Shown: piece by piece, positions 8,648 through 19,300 of the stretch
How the letters are laid out: the number at the start of each line of letters is the position of its first letter
Numbering within the stretch: position 1 is the stretch's first letter
From: DASRDE01 sp035938175
Lineage (GTDB): Bacteria > Vulcanimicrobiota > Vulcanimicrobiia > Vulcanimicrobiales > Vulcanimicrobiaceae
Direction of reading: 5' to 3'
DNA length: 64,000 bases
Assembly (NCBI GenBank): GCA_035938175.1
Contig: DASZHD010000055.1
Span: 7,200 to 71,199 of the forward strand
The notes under the pieces: generated by a model
The model's database searches: none
The model's input: the letters and a program-made list of their open reading frames with translations, nothing else
Told to the model about the DNA's origin: nothing
Program-made: the position numbers and the translations under genes

Positions 8648-10054
8648 CTAGTGTTTGGCGGCTGGGCCGGGATTGAACCCGTTGACCAGCTGTACGACGA
8701 GTTGGGCGTCGATCTGCAACTGCGCTTGCACGCTGAGCGCGACCTTGCTCATTACCTGATCTTTCGTCAATTGGGTAGCCGTCGCGCCGATATCTGCGTC
8801 GCGAATTGCGCTTTCGGACGTCGTTTGCGAAACGATTTGCTGTCCGGCGACGCTCGTGTCTTCGCCTAAAGCGACCGATTCCGCTCCGACTTGAGCTCGC
8901 ACGGTGCTGATCGAATCGATCGCCATTTGCACGCGCGCTTCGGCATCGTCGGTGGGTATCTGGTTTCCGGCTTGGCCGACCACCTGATTCAGGAAATTTT
9001 CCTGAGTCGTCGGAAGGACGCTGATGTCGGCGATGTTTAGGGCGCTCGTCGTTACGGAAGGCAACTCGATGGCGACGTCTCCGCCTTCTTTTCCGCTGCT
9101 GTTCACTTCCAGCGGCGTTCCCGGAGATTGGTTCGCGTTCGCAGGAGCGTACGTTTCGAACGCCATGGACGCGCCGACATCTTGCGCGGTGAGGTTTGCC
9201 AGCCCGAAGTCCAGCAGTACGTTGCCGGGTGCGCCCGAAGGCGACGTGTAGACGATGCCGGGACCGGCGAGCGGGCCCGCGTTTACGGCAACGGCGCTCG
9301 TGTCCACGAAGAGCGGCGCATTCCCCATCTTGGGGTCCGTGCTGTACGCGGTTATCGTGACGTAGTCGCCCGGGCCGATCGCGGTATGCGTGTCCGGATC
9401 GATTGCATTTGCGGAATAGCCGGTTACTTGAATCGTGATGTAGGCGTTGATGGACCCGAAGACGCCGATCGTGGGCGTTCCGAAATTCGGTCCACCGGCA
9501 TAATTGGGATCGCCGACGAGCGGACCGGACTGTCCCAAGCCGTTAAAGTTTACGACAGTAGTTCCGCTGGGCTGGCTGCCGTCGGGAAGTGCCGGCGCGT
9601 TCACCTGCGTTACCGTGGGCGACGGCGGGAACGCATTGCTGAGCGAGCCGTTCAGCAGGTTGATACCGTTGAACTTGGCACCGCCCGCAATTTTGTTGAC
9701 TTCCTGGAGCAACTGGCTGATTTCGTCTTGGATCTGCTGCAGATCCGACGTTGAATTGAAGTCGTTCGCGGCCTCGACAATCAGCGAGTGGATGTGCTGC
9801 AGGACGCTCTGAACTTCGGCCAACGTGCCGTCGGCGACGTTCAGGAGATTATTCGCGGTTTGAGCGTTCTGTACGCCTTGTTGAAGGCCGACGACTTGCG
9901 AGTGGATGCTTTCGGCCAGTGTGTAGCCGCTGGGGTCGTCAACAGCAGAACGAACGCGAAGGCCGCTTGCCAACGCGTTCACTTGCCGTTGTTCATCAGT
10001 TTGAGTACGGAACAGGTTGAGCTCTACCTGAGCCGTGCTCCCCAGCACATCCAT
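8648..10054 (-). CDS. Flagellin-family protein
   Basis: The product is 468 residues from the ATG giving MDVLGSTAQVELNL. The N-terminal flagellin domain (about 1-130) shows the classic helical D0/D1 pattern: ALASGLRVRSAVDDPSGY, then NLLNVADGTLAEVQSVLQ and KFNGINLLNG. The C-terminal domain (about 375-468) has STVRAQVGAESVALGEDTSVAG and AIRDADIGATATQLTKDQVM. The middle 240 residues form a T/G/P-rich variable surface region unlike a minimal flagellin. The open frame extends upstream, but that part is arginine-rich shadow sequence. A sigma-28-like promoter lies 44 bases upstream. No other filament genes are in the window, although motB is at 55 kb. Confidence 0.9.
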   Translation of the reverse strand: MDVLGSTAQVELNLFRTQTDEQRQVNALASGLRVRSAVDDPSGYTLAESIHSQVVGLQQGVQNAQTANNLLNVADGTLAEVQSVLQHIHSLIVEAANDFNSTSDLQQIQDEISQLLQEVNKIAGGAKFNGINLLNGSLSNAFPPSPTVTQVNAPALPDGSQPSGTTVVNFNGLGQSGPLVGDPNYAGGPNFGTPTIGVFGSINAYITIQVTGYSANAIDPDTHTAIGPGDYVTITAYSTDPKMGNAPLFVDTSAVAVNAGPLAGPGIVYTSPSGAPGNVLLDFGLANLTAQDVGASMAFETYAPANANQSPGTPLEVNSSGKEGGDVAIELPSVTTSALNIADISVLPTTQENFLNQVVGQAGNQIPTDDAEARVQMAIDSISTVRAQVGAESVALGEDTSVAGQQIVSQTTSESAIRDADIGATATQLTKDQVMSKVALSVQAQLQIDAQLVVQLVNGFNPGPAAKH

Positions 10055-10097
10055 CGTTAAGGAAGGGTTCCTCCGTGAAGACTTCCCTGTAGTATGC

Positions 10098-10124
10098 GTA
10101 TCGGCAGAGGGGCGAAAAAATTGC
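10098..10124 (-). promoter_or_regulatory. Sigma-28 (FliA-type) promoter of the flagellin gene
   Basis: Read on the minus strand, GCAATTTT is followed by 11 bases and then GCCGATAC. This closely matches the flagellar sigma-28 consensus TAAAGTTT-N11-GCCGATAA, with seven of eight bases matching in the -10 box. It sits 44 bases upstream of the flagellin ATG, an appropriate leader length. The spacing and target gene make the call fairly strong, although it rests on a consensus match only. Confidence 0.7.
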
Positions 10125-10186
10125 GTGAAAGGCCGCCCTTTCCTTAAACCCCCTATGGCGTCGCTCCGAAACATGGTAAGGACGGC

Positions 10187-13100
10187 ATGGAACTTCGCAA
10201 GCAGCAATGTCGGCGCCCAGGTGCATGGCGCGCGACCCTTTCGGCATTCGTCGCGGCATCGCTGGCGGCGGCATTGGGCGCGCCGGCTCACCGGGTCTTG
10301 GCGCAGCAGGTCATGCCCGTTCCCGGTTACGGCACGCCGCTTCCCGCGGGCACGGCTTCGCCCACACCCAGCCCGCAGGTATCCGCCCGCCTCGGCGCCC
10401 CGACGACGCCCGCGCCGTCTCCGCGCGTCCAGCGCGGAGGGCCGCTGACCTTCGCGCTGACCGGATCGCTCAGTCTCGCGCAGCGCCTGCAGAGCAACAC
10501 GACCGACTTTGCCGGGTTTTCGAGTACCAGCGGCGTCTCGCAGTCCAGCGACTCGGCCGGAATGCTGGCCACACTTCGCCGCCGGACGGCTACGACGACG
10601 CTTCAATTGGACGTTCCGGTGGGTCTGACGCTTCAGCAAAGCAGCCTCGGTCTTTTGCAGGCCGGCTACTACACCCCCAACTACGGCGTGGAGATGGGAG
10701 CTCAGCCGCTCTCACTGCTGGGCGGGGCGCCGCTCGGGCAGACGCAACGGGGGTTTGCCTTCGTAACGCCGCTGTCGGGCGGAGACCTCACGCTGTTCGA
10801 CGGACCGGCGTTCGGCCCGAATCAGGTGACTCTAAAGGTAAAAGGCGTCCGCGGCCGGATGCAGCACCGGGGTGCGCTCTTCGAGTTCGGAGTCGCGCGC
10901 GGCATTGCGACGAACGGGTACCAAGTCGATTCAACTGTCATAGGGGCCGCGAAGAACTCGGGCGCGCTCTCGCAGGCCGTCGAGGCGGCTTTCGAAAGCA
11001 TCCGGGGCGGCACGCTCCCCGCGCAACGTTCGTTCGCGTATCAATACAACTCCAGCTACGGCGGAAATTCGCTCTACGGAACGCTCACGCTGCGCCGCAT
11101 CGGCGACGGTTTCGTGACGTTCGGCAGCGGTGCTCTGGAGTCGGATCAGTACGTGGATGGGTCGCTGCGTTATTCGGGCGGTCCCAATGCGGTGACGCTC
11201 GAGGATGCGTTCGACACCGAAGGTACGGGCCTGGGCGCCGTTGGTCAGCGGCGCGACGCCTTGACGTTCACGCATGCTTTCTCGCGCAGCAACGTACAGA
11301 CGGCGTTTACATTCGAGGACAATCGCGTCGACGGAGTTTCCGGCGCTACCAGTTGGACGGGCGATGCCGGCGGCCAAGTCGGATTCAATTTTTTCGGAAC
11401 GTCGGCGTTGCTCGGCGCACAGTTTCAGCGTCTAACGCAACAGCTCACGCCCGCGAGCGAAACGACCACCTACAACGGCGTTCTGCAACGTCAATTCGGC
11501 CCGTTCGCCCTTGGAGCGGCGTATCAAACCGCGCGGCAAACCGGAAACGGGATGGCCACGCTGCAGTCGCAAAGCGAATTTTCGCTGACGCGATCGTTCG
11601 GTGCGCTCGGATTGGGCTTTGAAGTTACGCAGACGCACAACGACTCCGGGCAGGACGATATCGAACAGACCTCTCCGACGCTGACGCTCACGCGGCGTCT
11701 CTCGTCCGTCGCAACGTTAGGCGTAACGTACGGCGAAACGCGCACGCGCGACGTGCTCAATCCACTCGGAAACGGGCACAGCAGGATCTTCAACGTTCAA
11801 CTTCAGGCGCCGTTTTCGTTCGGCAACGGAACCGTTCAGGGACGAGTCAATCCAAAGTTGCCGGCGACGATAAGCGGTACGGTCACGAGCATCGTCAACC
11901 AGCAGCAATCGTCGTCGCCGGCATTCTCGTCGGCCGTCGGATCGCTCAGCAACGGCCTTTCGAATGTCGTGGTCGTGCTGGACGGCACGACCGTGCAGCG
12001 CACCGATCTCGGCGGTCACTACCAGTTCAATTTCGTTTCGCCCGGACCGCATCAAATTCACATCGAAACCTCGTCGCTCCCGCGCGGCGTTACCGTGGAT
12101 CAGCCCTACGCGTCGGTTACGGTCCTCGGCGGGCAAGCCGGCGAAGTAGATTTTCAAATCGGTACGTTTGCTGCGGTCACCGGTCACGTGTATTCACGGG
12201 ACTCTTCCGGAGCACTCGTGCCGCTCCAGGGCGTGGCGCTGCGCCTCGACGATACCACGAACGCGACCACGGACGTGCTCGGTGCGTACGGGTTCGGACG
12301 GCTCACTGCCGGCGTTCACTCCGTACAGATCCTCAATTCGTCGCTTCCGGCTATGGTGGCGTTCTCGAAAGACGCGCAGACGCAGAAGGTCACGGTGCAC
12401 AACGGCGAGACGCAGACGCTCGATTTCAAAGCCAGCCCGCTGGGGTCGATATCGGGCTACGTCAAGTACGCGCCGGAGCTCGCGCCGGATCTCGCCGGCG
12501 GCGTTTACAATGCCTACGTCGTTGCCGAACCCGGCGACTATGCGGCCATTACGAACGAAGACGGGTCGTACGAGCTCGACAATCTGCCCGCCGGCACCTA
12601 CACGATAAATGTCGATCCCGAGACCGTTCCGGACGGCACGGGCAATACCACCGGCGCGCAGACGATCGACTTCTCCGGAAGCGAGAACCGCCAAGAAGTA
12701 AATTTCACGCTCGGTAAACAGCGCAAACAGGTCGTGTTCACGCTGCAGAGCACGCAGACGTTCCAAGCGTCGCTGGCGCTCAGCGAGCCGGCATTGCCGC
12801 CGCACGGCGTCGCATCCGCCGTGCTCGACGTGGACGCGAACGCCAAATCGGTCGTATTGACAGTCTTCGATAAAAAAATCCCGATGGTGTACGAGGCGGC
12901 GCGCAAACGCTGGGCGGCGACGATCGCCGTTCCCGCCGACGCTCCCTCCGGAAAGACCAGCATCATCGCCGACGTCTCGGGATTGCCCGGCGGGCAGACC
13001 ACGAGTGCCTCGGCCGATCTCAACGTGGACCCGTCGATACCCGTGCTTTCCGTAAAGACATCGCCGCAGCGTTTCGCCGCCGGGGACTACGTCGCCGTTC

Positions 13101-13282
13101 GCGCGCGCTTTCTCACGGACGTACGGCCGGGCGATACTATACGCTGGCTTGACGGGCAAATTACAAAACTTTCACAGCCGGTGACCGGCCGCGTGTACGA
13201 GTTCACCGTAAAGATATCTGAACGCCCGATGCGGGGGATCTTGCTAACTCACCAGGGGCAGCTGCCGATAACGTTGAGGTAA
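10187..13282 (+). CDS. Usher-like outer-membrane beta-barrel with C-terminal Ig/CarboxypepD_reg-type domains
   Basis: A 1031-residue exported protein. It has a signal peptide (about 1-40, ending near VLAQQ), a Pro/Thr linker (to about 85), and a roughly 460-residue region of alternating strands (AYQYNSSYGGNSLYGTLTL, then GALGLGFEVTQTHND), typical of an outer-membrane barrel. Four or so Ig-like/SdrD_B or carboxypeptidase-regulatory-like modules follow from about residue 560 (repeats of the form GxYxFxxLxAGxHxVxI). It is the first gene of a run of seven co-oriented genes encoding secreted proteins, including a PapD-like chaperone. A barrel plus Ig domains next to a chaperone and small subunits is the architecture of a fimbrial usher. 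I see no diagnostic usher motif, so 'usher-like' is inference. A TonB-independent adhesin export porin is an alternative. Confidence 0.65.
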   Translation: MELRKQQCRRPGAWRATLSAFVAASLAAALGAPAHRVLAQQVMPVPGYGTPLPAGTASPTPSPQVSARLGAPTTPAPSPRVQRGGPLTFALTGSLSLAQRLQSNTTDFAGFSSTSGVSQSSDSAGMLATLRRRTATTTLQLDVPVGLTLQQSSLGLLQAGYYTPNYGVEMGAQPLSLLGGAPLGQTQRGFAFVTPLSGGDLTLFDGPAFGPNQVTLKVKGVRGRMQHRGALFEFGVARGIATNGYQVDSTVIGAAKNSGALSQAVEAAFESIRGGTLPAQRSFAYQYNSSYGGNSLYGTLTLRRIGDGFVTFGSGALESDQYVDGSLRYSGGPNAVTLEDAFDTEGTGLGAVGQRRDALTFTHAFSRSNVQTAFTFEDNRVDGVSGATSWTGDAGGQVGFNFFGTSALLGAQFQRLTQQLTPASETTTYNGVLQRQFGPFALGAAYQTARQTGNGMATLQSQSEFSLTRSFGALGLGFEVTQTHNDSGQDDIEQTSPTLTLTRRLSSVATLGVTYGETRTRDVLNPLGNGHSRIFNVQLQAPFSFGNGTVQGRVNPKLPATISGTVTSIVNQQQSSSPAFSSAVGSLSNGLSNVVVVLDGTTVQRTDLGGHYQFNFVSPGPHQIHIETSSLPRGVTVDQPYASVTVLGGQAGEVDFQIGTFAAVTGHVYSRDSSGALVPLQGVALRLDDTTNATTDVLGAYGFGRLTAGVHSVQILNSSLPAMVAFSKDAQTQKVTVHNGETQTLDFKASPLGSISGYVKYAPELAPDLAGGVYNAYVVAEPGDYAAITNEDGSYELDNLPAGTYTINVDPETVPDGTGNTTGAQTIDFSGSENRQEVNFTLGKQRKQVVFTLQSTQTFQASLALSEPALPPHGVASAVLDVDANAKSVVLTVFDKKIPMVYEAARKRWAATIAVPADAPSGKTSIIADVSGLPGGQTTSASADLNVDPSIPVLSVKTSPQRFAAGDYVAVRARFLTDVRPGDTIRWLDGQITKLSQPVTGRVYEFTVKISERPMRGILLTHQGQLPITLR

Positions 13283-13342
13283 ACGCTTTTCGCATAATGC
13301 CACGGATGGCATCAATCATTGCGCATTGTGAAAGGACTTAAA

Positions 13343-14092
13343 GTGAAAAAGCTCACCTCCCTCGCGGTCATTGCTTTATGTATGGCCGCATCTGCGTTGC
13401 CCGCGGCAGCTGCGAATACCGTGACCATCAAATGGAACGTGACGGCGATCGCCTCGGTGACGTTCCAAGGCAACTACACCAATACGGGCACCAGCGGCTC
13501 TTTGAACCCGACGGCGGCGACGCTGATCGGACCGATTGAAACCGGCAGTACCGGCAGCTGCGGCGCCGGCGGCACGAACGGCGCCGGTGGCGGAACGAAC
13601 GCGCTGACCCTCGACTTCGGCGCGATCAGCCCGGACTCGTCGACTGCGACCTTCTGCATGCTGCTCAACGGCGCGGAAGCGGTCGTCAACACGAACGACA
13701 CGAACGGCGTAACCGTTGCCGTGCAGCAGACGACGGCACCGGCACAAGCGGGCGCGGCGATTTGCTACGTCCCGATCTCCGGCAACGCGCCGATCGCCGG
13801 CGGTTCGACGGTTTCGAGCTCGACGCTGACCGCGGCGAAAGCCACGGATACGACGGACGCAACGGCGGGCAACTGGTCGGATACGACGAGTGCGTGCAAC
13901 GGTTTGAAGTACAGCGGCGTGGCTATTACGGGCGCGGCGGCGTTCGGCGCTTCAACGAACTTGTTGAAGACGTCGGATAACACGACGAACCCGGCGTATT
14001 TCGGCGCGGATCTCGGTGTGATGATGCCCGCCAACGCCAGCAAGACGGCCGGCGACAGCGCCGTCGTCACCTATACGGTTACGACGAACTAA
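13343..14092 (+). CDS. Secreted small subunit A of the surface locus
   Basis: The product is 249 residues. The start is the GTG giving MKKLTSLAV, seven bases after AAGGA; the frame is also open from a TTG at 13319. A signal peptide ending in ALPAAAA is followed by a beta-rich, Thr/Ala/Gly-rich protein with very few charged residues. The mature N-terminus (VTIKWNVTAIASVTF) resembles that of the subunit at 15021 (VKVQWYVTGILKFTL). The C-terminus (MMPANASKTAGDS, then VTYTVTTN) also resembles that subunit's. Composition and architecture are like fimbrial or spore-coat-U-type subunits, but I do not recognise a named family. It follows the usher-like gene by 60 bases and precedes the chaperone candidate. 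Confidence 0.75.
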   Translation: MKKLTSLAVIALCMAASALPAAAANTVTIKWNVTAIASVTFQGNYTNTGTSGSLNPTAATLIGPIETGSTGSCGAGGTNGAGGGTNALTLDFGAISPDSSTATFCMLLNGAEAVVNTNDTNGVTVAVQQTTAPAQAGAAICYVPISGNAPIAGGSTVSSSTLTAAKATDTTDATAGNWSDTTSACNGLKYSGVAITGAAAFGASTNLLKTSDNTTNPAYFGADLGVMMPANASKTAGDSAVVTYTVTTN

Positions 14093-14165
14093 ACAAACTC
14101 AAACTGAACAGTACGATACGATGAACTGCGGGGGCGCGGGTGACCTCGCAGCGAAATTCGGGGAT

Positions 14166-14969
14166 ATGAAGCAGTTTCGCCTTATTGCCGCGCTCACGCT
14201 CGCCATTGCGATGGCGGTTCTGGAGCCCGGATCGGCTCAGACGTCTTCGGGCGTTTCGGCCCTCGGCATCAACGTCTCACCGGCCAAACTCGAGCTGTCG
14301 ATGCCTCCCGGTATCTCCTACAACATCCCGGTGACCGTGCAAAACGGCAGCAGCTCGCCAACCCATATTCTCGCATCGCTGGTCGATTTCGGGCTTAACC
14401 AAAGAGGGGATTACCAATTCGAACGCGTCGGTTCAAAACCGTACTCGTTGATGCGGTGGGCCACGATCAATCCCAAAGAATTCGATCTCGCAGCGGGAAA
14501 CTTTCAGCAGGTGAGGCTCTCGCTGGCGATTCCGAAAGAGTCCCTCAGCGGCGAATATTCCGGCATCGTATTCTTCGCAACCCGTCCGACTCGCGAACAG
14601 CACGGTGTGGCGTTCTCGGTGCGGATCGCAACGACGGTCTACGTGACGGTGCCGGGCACCGTAAAGATTGGCGGCGCGATCGCAAAGATGTCGGCGAGCG
14701 GCGGACCGGCTGCCGAAAACTACCGTGTACTGTTTAGAAACACGGGGAACGCGCACATCTACGTGGGCGGAACCGTGGAAGTTCGCAAGGATGGACAGGT
14801 CGTCGACCGGATTACGCTGCCGCCCAATCAACTCGTGGAACGCGGAGAGGATCGCCTGATCGAAGTGTCGGGCAAACCGCTTGCCGCCGGAAAGTATCAG
14901 GCAATCGCGCTGATCGACTACGGCGGCCCGCAGATGACCGGCGGCGAGATCCAGTTCGACAAGAACTAA
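14166..14969 (+). CDS. PapD-like periplasmic chaperone candidate
   Basis: The product is 267 residues from the ATG giving MKQFRLIAAL. The signal peptide ends around EPGSAQ. Two Ig-like domains follow: the first (about 35-150) begins INVSPAKLELSMPPGISYNIPVTVQN, the pattern of PapD-like and DUF916-like proteins in which a conserved strand opens the sandwich. The second (about 165-265) has YRVLFRNTGNAHIYVGGTV and ends in a strand with IALIDYGG. The TGNAH.YV.G motif recurs in PapD-like domains. It lies between two secreted subunit genes, downstream of a beta-barrel protein, as a pilus chaperone would. There is no transmembrane anchor at the C-terminus, unlike typical DUF916 proteins. The role is inferred from fold and context. 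Confidence 0.65.
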   Translation: MKQFRLIAALTLAIAMAVLEPGSAQTSSGVSALGINVSPAKLELSMPPGISYNIPVTVQNGSSSPTHILASLVDFGLNQRGDYQFERVGSKPYSLMRWATINPKEFDLAAGNFQQVRLSLAIPKESLSGEYSGIVFFATRPTREQHGVAFSVRIATTVYVTVPGTVKIGGAIAKMSASGGPAAENYRVLFRNTGNAHIYVGGTVEVRKDGQVVDRITLPPNQLVERGEDRLIEVSGKPLAAGKYQAIALIDYGGPQMTGGEIQFDKN

Positions 14970-15020
14970 CCAGCTCTACAACCTACAACCTACAGGAATT
15001 TTTACAAAGGAGTGTGCGCG

Positions 15021-15683
15021 GTGCGAGGCTGGATCGGCTTCTGCACGCTGACGGTTGCGGCGATTCTGCTGTCCGTCATGCCTGCAAGTGCTGGCGCGGG
15101 ACCTGTCAAGGTGCAATGGTACGTCACGGGGATTCTTAAATTCACGCTGACGCCCAATTACAACACCGGTTATGGACCCGTTCCCGCGAAGTTCGGCACG
15201 CAGCCCACACCCAATCCGGGCGCCGGTGCCTGCCTCCTCGGTTGCGCTGACGATTTCAACACCGTCGTGCAAGGGGGCCAGTATCTTTACAAATACGCGG
15301 CGCACCTGCACGTCGTTACCAACGACGCCAACGGCTTCTTGGTCTACGGTGAAGGTTCGGCCGACTTTTCGGATGGCGGCGCCAACTCGTTTCCCGTGAG
15401 CGGGTCCCTATACTATCTGCCCTCCGGTGCGACCAGCGACAGCAACACGGGTTTCTCGCCGGGCTATCCGTTCAACAAGACGTCGGGAACGGTCAATCCC
15501 AGTACGCCTCTCTTCGGTTCCGCGCCGACAATTACATATATGACGTATCCCGCGCCCATGTTTACCGCGACTGCGCCCACGGCGGATTACTACCAGGACT
15601 ACGAATTGAAGGTTCCGGCCAACGCTCCCGTTTCGTCCAGCGAGTACTTCGTTTGGGTCGTATACACCGTGGTGCCGCAATGA
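15021..15683 (+). CDS. Secreted small subunit B of the surface locus
   Basis: The product is 220 residues. The GTG giving VRGWIGFCTL sits six bases after AAAGGAG; an in-frame GTG three codons earlier is possible. A signal peptide ending in PASAGA is followed by a beta-rich protein with few charges. Its mature start and its end (LKVPANAPVSSSEYFVW, then YTVVPQ) are related to subunit A. Two Cys residues in CLLGC may pair. Its TGA overlaps the next gene's ATG (ATGA), indicating translational coupling within the locus. No named family is recognised. By context it is a candidate structural subunit of the putative surface fibre. Confidence 0.75.
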   Translation: MRGWIGFCTLTVAAILLSVMPASAGAGPVKVQWYVTGILKFTLTPNYNTGYGPVPAKFGTQPTPNPGAGACLLGCADDFNTVVQGGQYLYKYAAHLHVVTNDANGFLVYGEGSADFSDGGANSFPVSGSLYYLPSGATSDSNTGFSPGYPFNKTSGTVNPSTPLFGSAPTITYMTYPAPMFTATAPTADYYQDYELKVPANAPVSSSEYFVWVVYTVVPQ

Positions 15684-16387
15684 ATCTTCGCCGCTACTGC
15701 GTGGTTCTGGCATTCGCTGCATTCGTTGTAGCCGGTGGGTCTGAAGCATTGGCTACGCTGCAGCAGCAGCGCGATCAGATTGCCGTCAACGTGCTGGTAA
15801 ACGTAACGCCCGCTCCGGTCGGCTACAACGGCGCCGGGCCGCGCATTGCGCTGGGGATGACGATGCGTGCGCGCGGAAGCGCGATATTCGACGCCTTTCA
15901 GACGTCCGATCAAACGCCCATTCGGATTGGCGGCCGCACGCACTTGGCGTTTCAGACGGCGCAGTCGGCGCTGCGCGTTCAGGCGATGGTATCGCCGAAT
16001 CCCAATGCAACGCTGCTGTACTACAACAATCCGCAAGTCGTCATCAATCAGCAGGCCGGCACGACCGCATCGTATTCGTGCGCGTATACGATAACTGTCG
16101 ACAAAACGATCTCCCCCGCATGGAATTTGTACGACGGGCTTTCAAACGATTTTTCCGGCATGTCGTTTCCGGGAAAAGATCTCGCCAACAATACGTATCT
16201 TCAAGGCGCGCATCCGAACCCGACGGCAACCCCGTTTATCGTGTATCCCGACAATAACAACAACTGGTATAAGCGGGCGTCGGCGACGACTGCCGCGACC
16301 TACTGCATCGACCTGACCCTCACGATTCCCTCGTCGGTTCCCGGCGGAGCGTATAGCACCAATGCGGTGTATACGATTTACTTCTGA
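15680..16387 (+). CDS. Secreted small subunit C of the surface locus
   Basis: The product is 235 residues from the ATG that overlaps the preceding stop. The signal peptide is MNLRRYCVVLAFAAFVVAGG, cleaved around EALA. The mature part is beta-rich and Asn/Thr/Ala-rich with two Cys (SYSCAYTI and ATYCIDL). It ends IPSSVPGGAYSTNAVYTIYF, sharing the terminal YT-hydrophobic strand with the other secreted proteins of the locus. The ending resembles that of spore-coat-U/fimbrial-type subunits (a Pro..G.Y..... YT pattern), but the similarity is too short to assign. Its TGA overlaps the start of the giant protein gene by one base. Confidence 0.72.
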   Translation: MNLRRYCVVLAFAAFVVAGGSEALATLQQQRDQIAVNVLVNVTPAPVGYNGAGPRIALGMTMRARGSAIFDAFQTSDQTPIRIGGRTHLAFQTAQSALRVQAMVSPNPNATLLYYNNPQVVINQQAGTTASYSCAYTITVDKTISPAWNLYDGLSNDFSGMSFPGKDLANNTYLQGAHPNPTATPFIVYPDNNNNWYKRASATTAATYCIDLTLTIPSSVPGGAYSTNAVYTIYF

Positions 16388-19300
16388 TGCGTAAGGCGGT
16401 ACTCGGCGTTCGCACCGCGATCGTCACGGCGCTCTTTGCCGGTGTCGCGATGAGCGTGTCGTTCGCGCACGCCGGCGCGCCGCTCGCGCCGCCGCTGCCG
16501 CATCCCATTGCCACGGTGTTGCCGGCGCCCACCGCGACGCCGACGGCGAAGCCGTCAGCGCGTCCGATCGTCAATCCGTCCAAGCGGCGCCTGCCCCCGC
16601 TCCAGATCACGATGCCGTCGACGATCCAGTCCGCGCTCGGTCAACCGGGACCGCAGAGAATGCCGTCTGCGCTTGGACCGAAGATTCCGCTGAGCATGTT
16701 CCCCAAGCTGCAGCAGCGATCGGGACGGAATAGTTTCGGCGCGCGGCACAAGTTTTCGGACGACACGAATTCGATGATGTTCTTCCCGGCGAACACCACC
16801 GGGGATTGCGCGACGACGACAGGCGACATCTTCAACACCGGGTGCACGGTCGATTTCTTCTACACGTGGTGCAACCCGAACACGCCGAACGCTCCGGAAA
16901 ACTGCACCGTCACGTCGATTACGACGACGGACACGCTTCAGGACTACTACATCGACGCCAACACGTCTACGGCGCAGACCGTGGGATGCACGTACAAACC
17001 GTCGACGGCCAAATATACGAACACGACCGGCTCGTGTACGAGCGGCAACAGCTACTTAGGAACGGAACAGACCGATCCGACGACCGGCACGAATTTTTCG
17101 TGCACGGCGAACGGATGGAGCGCCGCTCAATGCCCGTACGGTCCCGGCGAAAATCTGACACTCAGCAATCCGGGAACCGTCGTCCTAGCGACGTACGACG
17201 TCACCAAGGGGATGTGGCTGCAAGAAGTCTACGTCACCGTGGTCGATCCGAGCGCGCAAAACGGCGGACTTCTTACATATTCCGATTCGACGCGGCGCAG
17301 CCCGTCCTCGCAGTTCCTGATCCCGGCCGCCGGGACGAACACCGCCTACATCACGATTTCGAACGCGCGGTATCAGGACGTCTACGTGATTTACCTGGAG
17401 AATAACGCCGGCAACACGTTCTGCGAGGGCGTGATTCCCGGCGTGGGACCGGGCACCGCGGGCAGCGGCGAATGCAATCCCAGCAGTTCGACCGGCGTGC
17501 AGGCGCTCAGCAACGGGAATCTCAACATGCAGTGGACGTTCGGCGCGGGAACGTTGTGGACCGCGCTGACGCCGGGACAGTATTCGCTGGTTGCGTACGA
17601 TCTGACGCAAGGCACGCGCATTTCGCAGACAAAGATCGCGCTGTATAAGGCGACGAGCGCGACGATCTCCCTCACGCCGATTGCCGGCGCGAACAACTAT
17701 CCGTACGCGGCGGGTACGGGCTCGGCCGGAACGACGCGCTTTGCGTTTGACAACCAGACCGAGAATTCGGACTTCGGCTATACGACGACCATCAGCGGAT
17801 TGACGTCGGGCCACAGCTTCTGCATGGCGATCACGGATCCGGACGGACGCGTCTACGACGATCAGGTCAATTACAACGAGAAGTTCATCTGCACTACCGC
17901 ACCGGGCAGCGGCACGTATTCGATCGGCCACACGAACATCGACCAGGAGTCGCCGCTGTATTTTGCTCCCGACGCCTGGACACTGACAGCCTGCGACTAC
18001 ACCCTCGGCGCGCCGGCGACGCCCGCGGGCAATGTGTCGCCATGCACGGACATCGGTGCCGCATCGATCCAGATGGTCGGTTACAACGCCATTACGCAGT
18101 TCACCAATGCTGCCGGCACTGCCGTAACGGGCCTCTCACTCGTCGTTCCGAGCAACGGCAGCACGAGTGCAGGTCTGCAGTTCGTCAACGACGGCGACGC
18201 CTATTACGGCATCGGCAACGGCGATAACCTGACCGGATTATTTTACTGCACGAGTAACGGCGTGACGATTACCGGCATTCCGGCGAACGTCACCGACAGT
18301 GCCGGGCACGTATGGACGGTAACCTCGCAGACCGGAAACAATCTTGGCTGTAACAACACCGGCGGTCAAGGCACGTCGATAACGCTCACACCGCAGACGA
18401 ACGGACAATCGCTCGGCCAAAATGCGACCGTCACGTTGACGAATTTGACGTTCAATATGGCCGGCAGCCCGTGCAATTCCGGATGTACCGAACCTTCGGC
18501 AATCCTGCCGCAGGACGGCCTGGCATGGTCGCTGCTTTCGAACAGCGGCAGCTTTACATCGTCGTCCCCGGCCGTGAACAACACGTACATTACGTCTGCA
18601 AACGGCAGCTCGTACTCTGCGACCGCTACCATGATCCACGTTGGGGTAGCCAGCGGTTGTACGACCGGTCCGGCGAACTGCACCACCGGATACAACGCGG
18701 CGACGGGCAACCGCAACCAGCAAGGGTGGGCGCAGAACTTTTCCAACGCGATTTACGATGCAACCGAACCGTGGGCTCCGGCCAGCGGCAAGGCAGACAT
18801 CTACGCGCTGCGCGTAACGAACAGCGGCACGCAGCCGATCAACAAAATCTACGTCACGTTTCCGTCAGCGTACGCCTCCAAGGCGATCATGCAGAACCTG
18901 TTCAGCCAGGATGCCAACACGGCGACGGCGTTCAACGGCAGCAATCCGGTTACGTGGACCATCGACAATAGTGCAGCGTGCCCGAGCGCCGCGACGATTT
19001 GCATGAATCTGTCCGCCGCGATTGCGGCCGGCACGAGCAAAGTGCTCTATGTCGACATTCAGGATCTGCCGTCGGGTTCGTTCAACTTTACCGACGTCTC
19101 GGCGGGCGTTTACAGCCCGGCAACGTACACGATGACGGCCGACGCATGCTGCAGTCAAACGATCGTTGCGAACACGTCGAACCCTCCCAGTCAAATCACC
19201 GTGGATTCTCTCGCGGTCGGCGCTTACTCGCTGAGCTCGAGCTACATGTCGGGATTATTCAGCCCGACGACGGTCGGCACGAGCAGTGTAACCGCCGTGG

